Part shown: positions 24,466 through 32,676 of the stretch, piece after piece
Layout of the letters: every line of letters starts with the position of its first letter
Position numbering within the stretch: position 1 is the first letter of the stretch
Assembly (NCBI GenBank): GCA_032881465.1
Contig: CP126168.1
Span: 558,001-622,000, forward strand
Reading direction: 5' to 3'
DNA from: Parvibaculaceae bacterium PLY_AMNH_Bact1
GTDB taxonomy: Bacteria; Pseudomonadota; Alphaproteobacteria; Parvibaculales; Parvibaculaceae
Length of the DNA: 64,000 bases
Notes under the pieces: generated by a model
Database searches by the model: none
What the model saw: the letters and a program-made list of their open reading frames with translations, nothing else
Told to the model about the DNA's origin: nothing
Made by a program: the position numbers and the translations under genes

Positions 24466-25316
24466 CCCGCCAGCGTGCACTTCCCATTATTGATGACCAT
24501 GACATCGCGCTCTTTCACGCGGGCCTGGAAGGAGAGCACGTTCCCGTCGCGCCAGGTGTCGACGGTGATGGTTTCTCCTGGATAGACCGGTGACGAGAAG
24601 CGCACATCAAAGCCGGTAATCTGTTTCGGGTCATAGTCACAGACATTGGTGATGATCGCGCGGCAACAAGTACCATAAGTGCAAAGCCCGTGAATAATCG
24701 GTGCGGGGAACCCGACAGCCTTTGCAAACTCAGGGTCCGCATGAAGCGGGTTCCGGTCGCCCGACAATCTGTAGAGTAGCGCCTGGTCTGGTGCCGTGAC
24801 CGCATCAAAGGACTGGTCCGGCGCGCGGTCGGGAATGGCATGTGGTACAGGTGCCCCTTCTGTGGGGCCTCCAAAGCCGCCATCGCCCCGGGCAAAGGTG
24901 GTGGAGAGCATGGTGCAAAGGGCGTCGCCGCTTTCTTTTTCGCGAATGCTCGTTTCGCTTGCAATTACAGCGCCTTTGTCAGCGCCCTTGTCCCATGCAC
25001 CCACCACTTTCGTGTCGACCAGAATGTCGGCGGCTATCGGCAGCGGTTTGTGCATGGTGAGCTTCTGCTCGCCATGAACGACCATGGCATAATTGATGCC
25101 GCTTTTTGCCATCGCCCCTGCACCCCAGGCGATCACGGTGGACATGGTGGGAACCGTCACCAGGTCTTTCTCATAAACAAAGGGCAATTCTTTTGCGTCA
25201 AGTTGATCCCGGCCAAAGCCAACGCCAAGCGCGTAAAGCATGGTCTCCCGGTCGCCATAAGAAAATTCCTGGCCCTCTGTCTTTAGGGTCATCAGTTCAT
25301 CGTAATTGATCGCCAT
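24462..25316 (-). CDS. MaoC-type (R)-specific enoyl-CoA hydratase 2
   Basis: 284 residues with two hotdog domains as in hydratase 2 of peroxisomal multifunctional enzyme 2. The second carries the hydratase 2 signature YRLSGDRNPLHADPEFAKAV (about 183-202), with the catalytic Asp and His of GDRNPLH, followed by IIHGLCTYGTCCRA. The N-terminal part (FVYEKDLVTVPTMSTVIAWG, NYAMVVHGEQKL) matches the non-catalytic substrate-binding half. It hydrates trans-2-enoyl-CoA to (R)-3-hydroxyacyl-CoA, used in bile-acid/sterol side-chain or branched-chain oxidation and in polyhydroxyalkanoate supply. The pathway here is not determined. Convergent with the TetR gene. Confidence 0.9.
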   Translation of the reverse strand: MAINYDELMTLKTEGQEFSYGDRETMLYALGVGFGRDQLDAKELPFVYEKDLVTVPTMSTVIAWGAGAMAKSGINYAMVVHGEQKLTMHKPLPIAADILVDTKVVGAWDKGADKGAVIASETSIREKESGDALCTMLSTTFARGDGGFGGPTEGAPVPHAIPDRAPDQSFDAVTAPDQALLYRLSGDRNPLHADPEFAKAVGFPAPIIHGLCTYGTCCRAIITNVCDYDPKQITGFDVRFSSPVYPGETITVDTWRDGNVLSFQARVKERDVMVINNGKCTLAG

Positions 25317-25398
25317 TTGCGTCTCCCGGTTTTTACTCTGTTGGGGATAGCAAAGCGCGAACGGCGCCAGAGCGCAAGGTGCTTAGAGCGCAAGGTGA

Positions 25399-25992
25399 TT
25401 AGGTGGCAAGGCCTGCAAGCACTGCGTCCACATAGCGCTCGCATTCCTCAATACTCATGGGTTCATGGGCGATGAGGAGCCGGTACCAAAAGGGGGCGAT
25501 AATCAGATCTTCGATCAGACGACGGTCAAGGTCTTCGCGGATGTTCCCACCTGCTATTGCCCGGTCGACAATCTGATTGAGGACAATCTGTCGAAACTCG
25601 GAAAAATGCGCACAAACCTCAACTTTCATGACCGGATCGCTCTGGACCTCAGCAAACATACCCGCCGCCGCCTCTCCGGCGATGGTCCCGCTCATCAATT
25701 CAAGCAGTGATTTCAGATAGGCTTTTAAATCCTCTACGACGTCCCCGTTCGCAGGGTCCGAAATTCGCTCATCCCCAATCGCATCAAAAAGATCGAGCAG
25801 GATGGCGGCTTTAGAAGGCCACCAGCGATAAATAGTGGTCTTGGCAACCCCTGCCTTGGCGGCGATCGCCTCTATGGTGACGCCTGGATAACCGTCGCCG
25901 TCGAGCAGTGCTGCTGCGGCCTCAAGTACTTTGCGGCGCGTCGCGACGGGAGTTTCGCGCGGTTTTTCCTCGAATCGCAGGTGTTCTGACAT
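25399..25992 (-). CDS. TetR/AcrR family transcriptional regulator
   Basis: 197 residues. DNA-binding domain: RRKVLEAAAALLDGDGYPGV, TIEAIAAKAGVAKTTIYRWW, SKAAILLDLF (about 18-65). The Trp-Trp (YRWWPSKA) recognition helix and C-terminal part (EFRQIVLNQIVDRAIAGGNI, APFWYRLLIAHEP) fit the common TetR_C_16/AcrR-like group. It diverges from the old yellow enzyme gene with a palindrome between them (26022-26045), so that gene is its likely target. The downstream gap to the hydratase gene is 80 bases and holds two short direct repeats GAGCGCAAGGTG. Confidence 0.86.
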   Translation of the reverse strand: MSEHLRFEEKPRETPVATRRKVLEAAAALLDGDGYPGVTIEAIAAKAGVAKTTIYRWWPSKAAILLDLFDAIGDERISDPANGDVVEDLKAYLKSLLELMSGTIAGEAAAGMFAEVQSDPVMKVEVCAHFSEFRQIVLNQIVDRAIAGGNIREDLDRRLIEDLIIAPFWYRLLIAHEPMSIEECERYVDAVLAGLAT

Positions 25993-26021
25993 TTGTCCTC
26001 TATATCATAGGTCGAACAAAA

Positions 26022-26045
26022 CGTATCGTATCTATTGACGATACG
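26022..26045. promoter_or_regulatory. Operator-like inverted repeat between TetR and old yellow enzyme genes
   Basis: CGTATCGT (26022-26029) and ACGATACG (26038-26045) are perfect 8-base arms with an 8-base spacer. The right arm overlaps TTGACG (26035-26040), a candidate -35 element for the old yellow enzyme gene starting at 26096. Arms of this size suit a TetR dimer. Confidence 0.6.
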
Positions 26046-26095
26046 CAACGTAGCGATTATCTGTGGGTGAGGACACAGACTGACAGGAGCACTTC

Positions 26096-27409
26096 ATGGC
26101 TGAAACAACCCCTCCGACGATTGCAACGCCCCTTGATCTTCCATGTGGTGCGCGCCTTTCGAACCGCATCGCTAAGGGAGCCATGACCGAAGGCTTGGCC
26201 GACCCCCTGAACCAGGCAACTGATGGCCATGTGGCTCTGTACCGAAAATGGTCTGAGGGCGGGGCAGGCATGCTGCTCACCGGCAATGTGCAGATTGATC
26301 GTCGTTACATGGAGCGTCCAGGCAATGTCGCCATTGATGGTCCGCAATCAAATGAAGCGAAGTCACGGCTTGCAGCTTTTGCTGAAGCGGGAACAATTGC
26401 GGGCAATCATCTCTGGATGCAGATTTCGCACGGTGGTCGCCAAACACCTGTAAGTGTCAACAAACACCCGGTCAGCGCTTCGGACCAACAGGTGGCGCTG
26501 CCGGGCAAGAATTTTGGCAAGCCGCGCGCTTTGGCACATGACGAAATTCTGGACGTGATCGATCGGTTTGTCCATGCCGCGACCATTGCAAAAGAAACCG
26601 GGTTCACCGGGGTGCAGCTTCACGGTGCACACGGATACCTGCTCTCGCAGTTCCTATCCCCTGATGTGAATACACGAACAGATGAATGGGGCGGTTCGCT
26701 GGAAAACCGCGCGAAACTGTTGCTCATGTCTGTGCGCGCTGTTCGCAAAGCTGTCGGCCCGGACTTCCCGATCAGCGTCAAGCTCAATTCGACTGACTTT
26801 CAAAAGGGCGGTTTCTCGACAGAAGACTCCATTACCGTTGCCCAATGGCTTGAGCAGGAAGGGCTGGACCTGCTGGAGGTTTCCGGTGGCACGTATGAGT
26901 CGCCGAAAATGCTGGCAGGCGATGGTCTGACACTTGATGCCGAACGCACACAGACCATGCGTCCGAGCACCATCGCGCGCGAGGCTTACTTCCTGGACTA
27001 CGCCAATGAGATAAGAGGCGCCACCAAGCTGCCGCTCCTTGTGACTGGTGGTTTCAGGTCAACGCAAGGCATGAACGCGGCACTTGCGTCCGGCGCGGCG
27101 GATGCCATCGGCATCGGACGGCCCATGTGCGTGGATACAGATTTGCCCAACCAGTTGCTGCAAGAGAAGATCGCGGAAGCGCCCCGGTATGAAGATGGCC
27201 TGATGCTCGGTAAAGGTTGGCTGCTTGGCCAAAACAGCCCTTCCAAGCTGGTGCGGCTGATCAATGGCATGGGTGCCGCGAACTGGTTCATGTATCAGTT
27301 GCTGCTCCAGGGTCGCGAAGGAAAGCCGAACCCGGAACTGGGTCTCTTCACTGCATTTCGCCGCCTTCAGGCCGATGACAATGCGGCAGGAAAAGCACTG
27401 CAGCGCTAA
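26096..27409 (+). CDS. NADH:flavin oxidoreductase, old yellow enzyme family
   Basis: 437 residues. FMN-dependent TIM barrel: LSNRIAKGAMTEGLADPLNQ at the start, NHLWMQISHGGRQTPVSVNK, GVQLHGAHGYLLSQFLSPDV (with the His-x-x-His-like substrate pair and Tyr), NTRTDEWGGSLENRAKLLL, and LLVTGGFRS and AIGIGRPMCVDTDLP for the phosphate site. No C-terminal iron-sulfur/NADH module is present, so it is a single-domain ene-reductase reducing activated C=C bonds, although the CxxxxC of 2,4-dienoyl-CoA reductases is absent. AGGAGC precedes the ATG. The TetR gene is divergent. Beside a dienoyl-CoA isomerase, a role in unsaturated lipid metabolism is possible. Confidence 0.88.
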   Translation: MAETTPPTIATPLDLPCGARLSNRIAKGAMTEGLADPLNQATDGHVALYRKWSEGGAGMLLTGNVQIDRRYMERPGNVAIDGPQSNEAKSRLAAFAEAGTIAGNHLWMQISHGGRQTPVSVNKHPVSASDQQVALPGKNFGKPRALAHDEILDVIDRFVHAATIAKETGFTGVQLHGAHGYLLSQFLSPDVNTRTDEWGGSLENRAKLLLMSVRAVRKAVGPDFPISVKLNSTDFQKGGFSTEDSITVAQWLEQEGLDLLEVSGGTYESPKMLAGDGLTLDAERTQTMRPSTIAREAYFLDYANEIRGATKLPLLVTGGFRSTQGMNAALASGAADAIGIGRPMCVDTDLPNQLLQEKIAEAPRYEDGLMLGKGWLLGQNSPSKLVRLINGMGAANWFMYQLLLQGREGKPNPELGLFTAFRRLQADDNAAGKALQR

Positions 27410-27461
27410 GCGTTCTCTGTGATAGGCTCCCGTCAGATTTTGAGAATGACGGGAGCCCCAG

Positions 27462-28334
27462 ATGAGCCAAGCAGCTGTAAACGAGAACGATCAGGCGCAC
27501 GAGTGCTTCGACGTAAGTATTGAAAACCACATCGCCCACGTTCAATTGGCCCGGCCCGAAGTGGCCAATGCCATGAACAAACCGTTCTGGAACGAGCTGC
27601 CAGCCATCATCCGCGATATTGACGAAAGTGCCCGCGCCCGGGTGATTGTCATCTCCGCGCTGGGCAAGCATTTCTCCGCCGGCATGGATCTTTCTGTTTT
27701 CGCAGGCGGACCAGACCAGAGCCATATCGAGGCGGGCCGTCGTCGCGAACGCATGATGCAGACGGTCCTCATGCTGCAAAAGACTTTCTCTTGTTTGGAA
27801 GAAGCGCGCATGCCTGTGCTCGCGGCCATCAATGGTGCCTGTGTCGGCGGGGGCATGGATTTCACCAGCGCTGCGGACATGCGTTACTGCACCAAAGATG
27901 CATTCTTCTGCATTGCAGAAATCAACATCGGCATGACCGCTGATGTCGGTACCTTCCCGCGCATGGGCTATGTCATGCCGCAAGGCCTCGTGCGAGAAAT
28001 GGCCTTCACAGGTCGGCGCATGTATGCCGATGAAGCCAAAGCCTGTGGCTTTGTGAACGAAGTGTTTGAGAGCCATGATGACATGATGACGGCCGTCATG
28101 GGCCACGCTGCGGACATCGCCGCTAAGTCGCCATTGGCCATGTGGGGTTCAAAAGAAATGCTGAACTATGGTCGCGACCATTCGGTAGGCGACGCGCTGA
28201 AGCATATCGCCGTTTGGCAGACCGGCATGTTCCAGCCGGGTGATATGGCTGAAAGCTTCACTGCGCAGCAGGAAAAGCGGGATGCAGAGTTTCAGGAACT
28301 CATGCCCATCCCCAAAGGCTTTAAAGACCTGTAG
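27462..28334 (+). CDS. Delta3,5-delta2,4-dienoyl-CoA isomerase (ECH1-like crotonase)
   Basis: 290 residues. Crotonase fold with QLARPEVANAMNKPFWNELP, GKHFSAGMDLSVFAGG and NGACVGGGMDFTSAADMRYC. The active-site acidic residues fit ECH1 rather than hydratase: Asp133 (GGGMD), Glu153 (AEINIG) and Asp161 (TADVGTF) are separated by 20 and 8 residues, the same spacing as Asp176, Glu196 and Asp204 of the rat enzyme. It shifts paired double bonds during oxidation of odd-position unsaturated fatty acids. The gene follows the old yellow enzyme by 52 bases, in an arrangement suited to unsaturated acyl-CoA processing. It ends two bases before a convergent thioesterase gene. Confidence 0.9.
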   Translation: MSQAAVNENDQAHECFDVSIENHIAHVQLARPEVANAMNKPFWNELPAIIRDIDESARARVIVISALGKHFSAGMDLSVFAGGPDQSHIEAGRRRERMMQTVLMLQKTFSCLEEARMPVLAAINGACVGGGMDFTSAADMRYCTKDAFFCIAEINIGMTADVGTFPRMGYVMPQGLVREMAFTGRRMYADEAKACGFVNEVFESHDDMMTAVMGHAADIAAKSPLAMWGSKEMLNYGRDHSVGDALKHIAVWQTGMFQPGDMAESFTAQQEKRDAEFQELMPIPKGFKDL

Positions 28335-28336
28335 GC

Positions 28337-28750
28337 CTACCTGGCGCCCAGCACTTTCCAGAGGCTGGTGGCGGACATCATCGGTTCGTTCCCAACCGAT
28401 ATGGCACCTTCGACAAAGAGGATGGACCGTGTCTTGCGCGTGAAGCGGGCACGACATTCCACCAACTCGCCAAACTTCGGGAAGCGCAAAAAACTCACCT
28501 GCAAAGAAAGTGTGGCGCACGGTGCGTGGTCATTGTCCCAATAGGCGGTGCATCCCATGGACGCATCGGCAAAGGTCATGAGCTGGCCCTCATGGGCATG
28601 GACACCATCATGACCCAGGTGTCGCTCATCCACACGAAAAGCAACAACCCGCTGGCCGTCTTCGTCGCGCTCAAAGAGCGGCCCCACGAATTTCTCAAAC
28701 GGGTCAATGAGCTCCTGTGCGAAGAAGCCTTCCGGGACCGCTGCAGTCAC
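28337..28750 (-). CDS. PaaI-type acyl-CoA thioesterase
   Basis: 137 residues, a single hotdog domain. Family region VDERHLGHDGVHAHEGQLMT and FADASMGCTAYWDN resemble the active helix of PaaI/YbgC-like thioesterases, with the usual HGG changed to HEG; then SLQVSFLRFPKFGELVECRA and the final strand. It starts inside the upstream thioesterase stop (28747-28750, four-base overlap), so the pair is likely an obligate unit and may form a mixed oligomer. Substrate unknown; the pair of divergent hotdog proteins is consistent with hydrolysis of acyl- or aryl-CoA. Confidence 0.83.
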   Translation of the reverse strand: MTAAVPEGFFAQELIDPFEKFVGPLFERDEDGQRVVAFRVDERHLGHDGVHAHEGQLMTFADASMGCTAYWDNDHAPCATLSLQVSFLRFPKFGELVECRARFTRKTRSILFVEGAISVGNEPMMSATSLWKVLGAR

Positions 28751-29124
28751 GACGCGTCTCCAATCCGGTAGACCCCGGTCGCCGTCATCATCAGCTTGTC
28801 GTCGGCCCTGAGTTCTGCAGACGTAAAAAGCACGGTTCGTGTGCGACGGGTAATGGTGGCGGTGCCAACAACTGAAGCACCCTTTGGTCCCGGTCCGACA
28901 AAGTCACAATTGACCGAGAGCGGCGCGGTGGGCGCGCCGTCTGCCGTGGCCCGGGCCAGTTCGCCGAGCACGCCGCTTGCCAGCGTCATCATCATGCCGC
29001 CATGAATGAACCCGTCACCATTCAGATGGTGCTCATCAATTGTGAACGTAAGAGACGCACCATCATCTGAGCGCGTGTAGGAAATGGGGCCGACGTGGGT
29101 TTCAAAAGCGGATTGGGAACTCAT
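28747..29124 (-). CDS. PaaI-type acyl-CoA thioesterase
   Basis: 125 residues from ATG 29124; a GTG four codons upstream is less likely. Single hotdog domain with IDEHHLNGDGFIHGGMMMTL, the PaaI consensus Asn/Gly-His-Gly-Gly plus the following acidic-free helix ASGVLGELARAT, then LSVNCDFVGPGPKGASVVGT and TRTVLFTSAELRADDKLMMT. It is the first of two overlapping thioesterase genes and 130 bases from the divergent YjbQ gene. Cytoplasmic. Probably cleaves a dead-end or product acyl-CoA in the nearby catabolic set (inference). Confidence 0.86.
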   Translation of the reverse strand: MSSQSAFETHVGPISYTRSDDGASLTFTIDEHHLNGDGFIHGGMMMTLASGVLGELARATADGAPTAPLSVNCDFVGPGPKGASVVGTATITRRTRTVLFTSAELRADDKLMMTATGVYRIGDAS

Positions 29125-29254
29125 GTGCGGGCACACTCCATCAAAAAGAAGACTAGCAGGCGGGCATCCCGATCACCCCAATCACCATTGACGCGCGGGG
29201 CCCGTTGGCGCTCTATCTACCCCGTATAGGCGTCTAGCGAAAGAGGAAGAGCAA

Positions 29255-29686
29255 ATGGGCAGAGCGCTGTGGCAGGCACGGGGCCATATAGAAACCACAA
29301 CCGGTGGGTTTTCGGTCCATGACATGACGGGCAAGACCGCCGCCTGGCTGGTGGAAGAAGGCGCGCAGGAAGGTCTTCTGAGTGTTCTCGTTCAACACAC
29401 ATCGGCCTCACTGGTCATTATGGAGAATGCAGATCCAGATGTGATGGCAGATCTGATGGACAGCCTGGCGCAGTTGGCACCCGAAGACCCGTTACGCTAT
29501 CGCCACGGAACGGAAGGGCCCGATGATATGCCCGCGCATATACGCACAGCGCTTACGCAAACCCATTTGAGCCTGCCCGTCACAGACGGTCGGATGGATC
29601 TTGGTATGTGGCAGGGCATCTGGTTGTTGGAACACCGTGCACAGGCACAAAGGCGCACTCTCTCATTGCACTATGTGGGGGTGTAG
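29255..29686 (+). CDS. yjbQ: YjbQ (UPF0047) family secondary thiamine-phosphate synthase-like protein
   Basis: 143 residues, standard family length. The conserved blocks are GLLSVLVQHTSASLVIMENA (His-Thr-Ser-Ala-Ser), DPDVMADLMDSL, YRHGTEGPDDMPAHIRTAL and LDLGMWQGIWLLEHR in the form MDLGMWQGIWLLEHRAQ, with the three histidines thought to hold a metal. E. coli YjbQ has weak thiamine phosphate synthase activity; the physiological role is not settled. GAGGAAGAGC precedes the ATG. It is divergent from the thioesterase pair and followed after 48 bases by a VOC gene. Confidence 0.92.
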   Translation: MGRALWQARGHIETTTGGFSVHDMTGKTAAWLVEEGAQEGLLSVLVQHTSASLVIMENADPDVMADLMDSLAQLAPEDPLRYRHGTEGPDDMPAHIRTALTQTHLSLPVTDGRMDLGMWQGIWLLEHRAQAQRRTLSLHYVGV

Positions 29687-29734
29687 CGCTTAATTGAGGT
29701 GGATATTGTTTCGACCCGTCTCAAAGGAGATTCC

Positions 29735-30121
29735 ATGTCTCGTCCAACTGATCTCGTGCCGCTTCTCAATGTTGCTGATGTCGGCGCGTCCATTGAGTTC
29801 TACGAAGAACTTGGATTTGAAGTTGAGCAGAAGGTAGAGGAAGAGGGCGCCGTCATCTGGGCAAACCTACGCCACGAAGGCGGTGGCGCCTTGATGCTCA
29901 ATGCCAAAGACATCATCAGCCCTTCTGACCGCGCGAAACGTCCCCACTATAGTGACACCGTCTTCTATCTCACCTACCCGTCAGCCCGCGAAATGCATGG
30001 CCGTTTGTCAGGCAGAGGCGTGAACGTCACAGAAGTCGAAAAGCAGCCTTATGGGATCGAAGAGTTTTATGTCCGTGACCCGGATGGGTATGAAATCGCG
30101 ATCGGAAGTCCGATCAGCTGA
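29735..30121 (+). CDS. VOC superfamily protein (bleomycin-resistance/glyoxalase fold)
   Basis: 128 residues from ATG 29735, preceded by AAAGGAG. First module: VPLLNVADVGASIEFYEELG; second: DTVFYLTYPSAREMHGRLSG and ending with EFYVRDPDGYEIAIGSPIS, which carries the Asp-Pro-Asp-Gly turn and Glu metal-ligand region of the superfamily. Single-domain member likely acting as a dimer. Function not inferable. It sits directly after yjbQ and ends two bases before the convergent TetR gene. Confidence 0.85.
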   Translation: MSRPTDLVPLLNVADVGASIEFYEELGFEVEQKVEEEGAVIWANLRHEGGGALMLNAKDIISPSDRAKRPHYSDTVFYLTYPSAREMHGRLSGRGVNVTEVEKQPYGIEEFYVRDPDGYEIAIGSPIS

Positions 30122-30123
30122 AG

Positions 30124-30792
30124 TCAACCCTGGTCTGACACAGACAGGATAGCGGTCGCGGTCCGTACAAGGTGCGAGAGATAGTTTTCGTCTGACAGTT
30201 CTGGGACCTTCCTGCCTCGACCGAGCACATACGTGCGCTCGCACAGACTGCCAATTGAGAAGGTGATCATGTCACTCACCCGCTGGCGCCAGAGCTCATC
30301 ATCTGTTGTCGCCATATGGTCGCGCATGGCGGTGATGATCTCGCCACTGGTCTTGTCATACCTGTCGCGCCAGAGATGCTGATAAGGTGCGCCATGGGCG
30401 GAGACAAGTTGCGCGAGAAGAAGCACATAGTTCCGCCAGGCAGGCTCAGCCAAAACGGCTTCGGCAAGCGGCAGAACCTGCACGTCAACCAGATCCTTGA
30501 GGATAAGGTGCTTCGCCCCTTTGGCACTTTTGATTTCGTCCCAGCGCCTGCGCCGCTCTTCATCGAGTGGGACCATCCGACGGTCTAGAATGGCCTGCAG
30601 CAGGCCTTCCTTATTCTGGAAGTAATATCCGATCGCAGATGTGTTTTTCTGTTTTGCCTTTTGATTGATATCGCGAACAGACGTTGCCTCAATCCCCTTC
30701 CAGCCCATCAGCTCTTCGCCTGCAAGCAGCAGCGCTTCGCGGGTTCGCTCCGACTTGCTGGTTCCAGATGTTTTGATGGCAGGCTTGCTCAA
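30124..30792 (-). CDS. TetR family regulator adjacent to the alkyl sulfatase gene
   Basis: 222 residues. DNA-binding domain SERTREALLLAGEELMGWKG, SVRDINQKAKQKNTSAIGYY, FQNKEGLLQAIL (about 14-66). The C-terminal half (LKDLVDVQVLPLAEAVLAEP, YVLLLAQLVSAHG) follows the TetR pattern seen with YsiA/FadR-like members, though the ligand cannot be read. Its start lies two bases downstream of the alkyl sulfatase stop, so it is the second gene of that operon and probably regulates it through the palindrome at 32586-32599. Confidence 0.84.
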   Translation of the reverse strand: MSKPAIKTSGTSKSERTREALLLAGEELMGWKGIEATSVRDINQKAKQKNTSAIGYYFQNKEGLLQAILDRRMVPLDEERRRRWDEIKSAKGAKHLILKDLVDVQVLPLAEAVLAEPAWRNYVLLLAQLVSAHGAPYQHLWRDRYDKTSGEIITAMRDHMATTDDELWRQRVSDMITFSIGSLCERTYVLGRGRKVPELSDENYLSHLVRTATAILSVSDQG

Positions 30793-30794
30793 TG

Positions 30795-32561
30795 TCAGTC
30801 CCAGTTAAGGTGGTCGAAGAAGGTTTGAAGTTTACCGGAATCGCCGCTGACTGACACAGCATCCCGGTCCAGTATGTTGTCCCATGCCAAGCGGGCATCA
30901 GCAAGCAGGATGAGCGAACGGTGATCAAGCGTGAGGGTCGCGTCGGGTGCCCGCAGTGCCGCCCGGTCGTGGATCATCACACCCTTGGTAAGTGTTAGTT
31001 GGAAGCTTTCCTCTCTGTCGGTTACCTGTACGGCAATGGAGATGTCTTCCTCTATGGGGCGATCAACATCGGAGCGTACCCGCAATTTGCTGATGAAAGA
31101 CGAAGAGGGACCTGCCAGCGCAAGGTCAGGGATCTTCGGCTCGGTAAAAAATTCGGTAACCCGGCTGAATGCCTGTCCAAAGATGATGTTCATGCCAATG
31201 TCACCCAGCATGAGATCAGCTTCGGTCAGAAGGTAATTGCGCTCATTGGCGCTATCGCTTTGGTAGGCAATCCCTCTTAACGAATTGGCTTTGATGGAAA
31301 GCGCCTCTGAGTTGTTCTCGTCCAGGAGGAGAAGCTCAGTTGCAAGTTCTGCAGCCCACCGATAATCGCCATCATTGTAAGCAATCTCCGCCTTTTCAAG
31401 CACGCTATCTGCGCCGCCGAGTGCTTCAATAAGCTTTGAGGCACGGTCTTTGGGTGGGAGAGCAACCAGCTCCAGCGTGTCGCCTCCATACCAGCCCATT
31501 TCTTTGTTGTAGACCCCGCGCACGATCCAGCTGAGGCGATGGTAGTAGTCATCAAACTCTTCTCCGCTGGTGATGCTCGCAGGAATGCGAAGAGCGGCGG
31601 CGGTTTGTTCTGGCGTTGCGCCGGCGTCGATCTGGCGAAGTGTTTCGTCCATGATGTAACGGCCCACAAGCAGCGTGCTGTCGATCAGGGTGCTAACATT
31701 CTCAGCTCCGTTGATCGGCAGGCCATGGCCGCCCACAAGATGGGACGCCCCAAAATCACGGAAATGATTGATGCTGGCGATATAGGCTTCAGCATCCCGT
31801 CCTTTTTCATAACGCGGAGTTGAGAGGATAGGGTGGGTGCGCGTGCCGACAACCGTGTCGCCGGTGGCTAACACACCATCTTCTTCGATCCAGGCACCAA
31901 TGCCATCGTCCAGATCACCCGGCGCATGGAAAAGAGTCACTGTAACGCCCCCCAGATTGATGGTGACTTGGTCGTCAAACAGGTGCGTCGGGGTGAGGTA
32001 GCTCACGGTCCCCCCAAGATGGACAACCGGTCCCCCGCCGGAGCCGACCGTTCCTTCCACACCCTCAGGCAGAATGAGGCCAAGCTGTTGCACGGCCCGC
32101 AAACGGAAAACGTCGGCTGTGGGGGACGTCACATCGCCCAGATACCGGAGCGCGTTGCGGTGGGCATAGAGGGGAATGTCATCTGCCCCCTCTGGGATGA
32201 AGGCGCGAACGCCACCGGTATGATCGCCATGCCCATGTGAGTAGGCGACACCCAAAATGGGTTTGGAAGTTCGGGCCCGCAGCGCCTTGAGCGCCAGTTC
32301 GGCTTTCTCGACCCGCATGCCTGTGTCGAAGATGAAAATCCCCTTGTCACCTTCAATCATCACAATGTTCGACATCGTGTAGCCATAGGCAACGGTCACG
32401 TGTTCCGACACGTCGATCAGCCGTGGCGGCTGAAACACAGATTGATGGGAGAGCAGCTTCTCATTCGCGCTGGCTTCGGGTCTTTCAACAGCTTCTGCAG
32501 ACATAAGACCTGGGCCCAGCAGGGTAGCCAGGCTGAGCGATAGAACGGCGCGGAGGGACAT
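30795..32561 (-). CDS. Alkyl/aryl-sulfatase of the SdsA1 type (metallo-beta-lactamase fold)
   Basis: 588 residues. Signal peptide (SLRAVLSLSLATLLGPGLMS) implies export. The zinc-binding motif SHGHGDHTGGVRAF contains His109, His111, Asp113 and His114; further metal histidines lie in LVGGHGLPIN and LFHAPGDLDDGIGAW. A helical dimerisation region (about 330-440) and a C-terminal sterol-carrier-like domain (about 465-588) match SdsA1, which hydrolyses sodium dodecyl sulfate and other primary alkyl sulfates to alcohol and sulfate. The liberated alcohol could enter the fatty acid pathways encoded nearby. Length is somewhat shorter than Pseudomonas SdsA1. A TetR gene follows by two bases. Confidence 0.9.
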   Translation of the reverse strand: MSLRAVLSLSLATLLGPGLMSAEAVERPEASANEKLLSHQSVFQPPRLIDVSEHVTVAYGYTMSNIVMIEGDKGIFIFDTGMRVEKAELALKALRARTSKPILGVAYSHGHGDHTGGVRAFIPEGADDIPLYAHRNALRYLGDVTSPTADVFRLRAVQQLGLILPEGVEGTVGSGGGPVVHLGGTVSYLTPTHLFDDQVTINLGGVTVTLFHAPGDLDDGIGAWIEEDGVLATGDTVVGTRTHPILSTPRYEKGRDAEAYIASINHFRDFGASHLVGGHGLPINGAENVSTLIDSTLLVGRYIMDETLRQIDAGATPEQTAAALRIPASITSGEEFDDYYHRLSWIVRGVYNKEMGWYGGDTLELVALPPKDRASKLIEALGGADSVLEKAEIAYNDGDYRWAAELATELLLLDENNSEALSIKANSLRGIAYQSDSANERNYLLTEADLMLGDIGMNIIFGQAFSRVTEFFTEPKIPDLALAGPSSSFISKLRVRSDVDRPIEEDISIAVQVTDREESFQLTLTKGVMIHDRAALRAPDATLTLDHRSLILLADARLAWDNILDRDAVSVSGDSGKLQTFFDHLNWD

Positions 32562-32585
32562 GGCTTTATCTCTTTTGGTTGAAAA

Positions 32586-32599
32586 AATACAAATGTATT
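32586..32599. promoter_or_regulatory. Palindrome upstream of the alkyl sulfatase gene
   Basis: AATACAAATGTATT has perfect 6-base arms (AATACA/TGTATT) around AA and lies 25 bases before the sulfatase start codon inside an AT-rich stretch unlike its surroundings. It is a candidate operator for the TetR regulator encoded in the same operon. Confidence 0.5.
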
Positions 32600-32676
32600 A
32601 AATTTGAGCCAAGGAAAAATGTCAAGCACCGAGGGGGAAGGGGTGCCTGACATTGGCTTTTGCGCGAAATCTGCGG

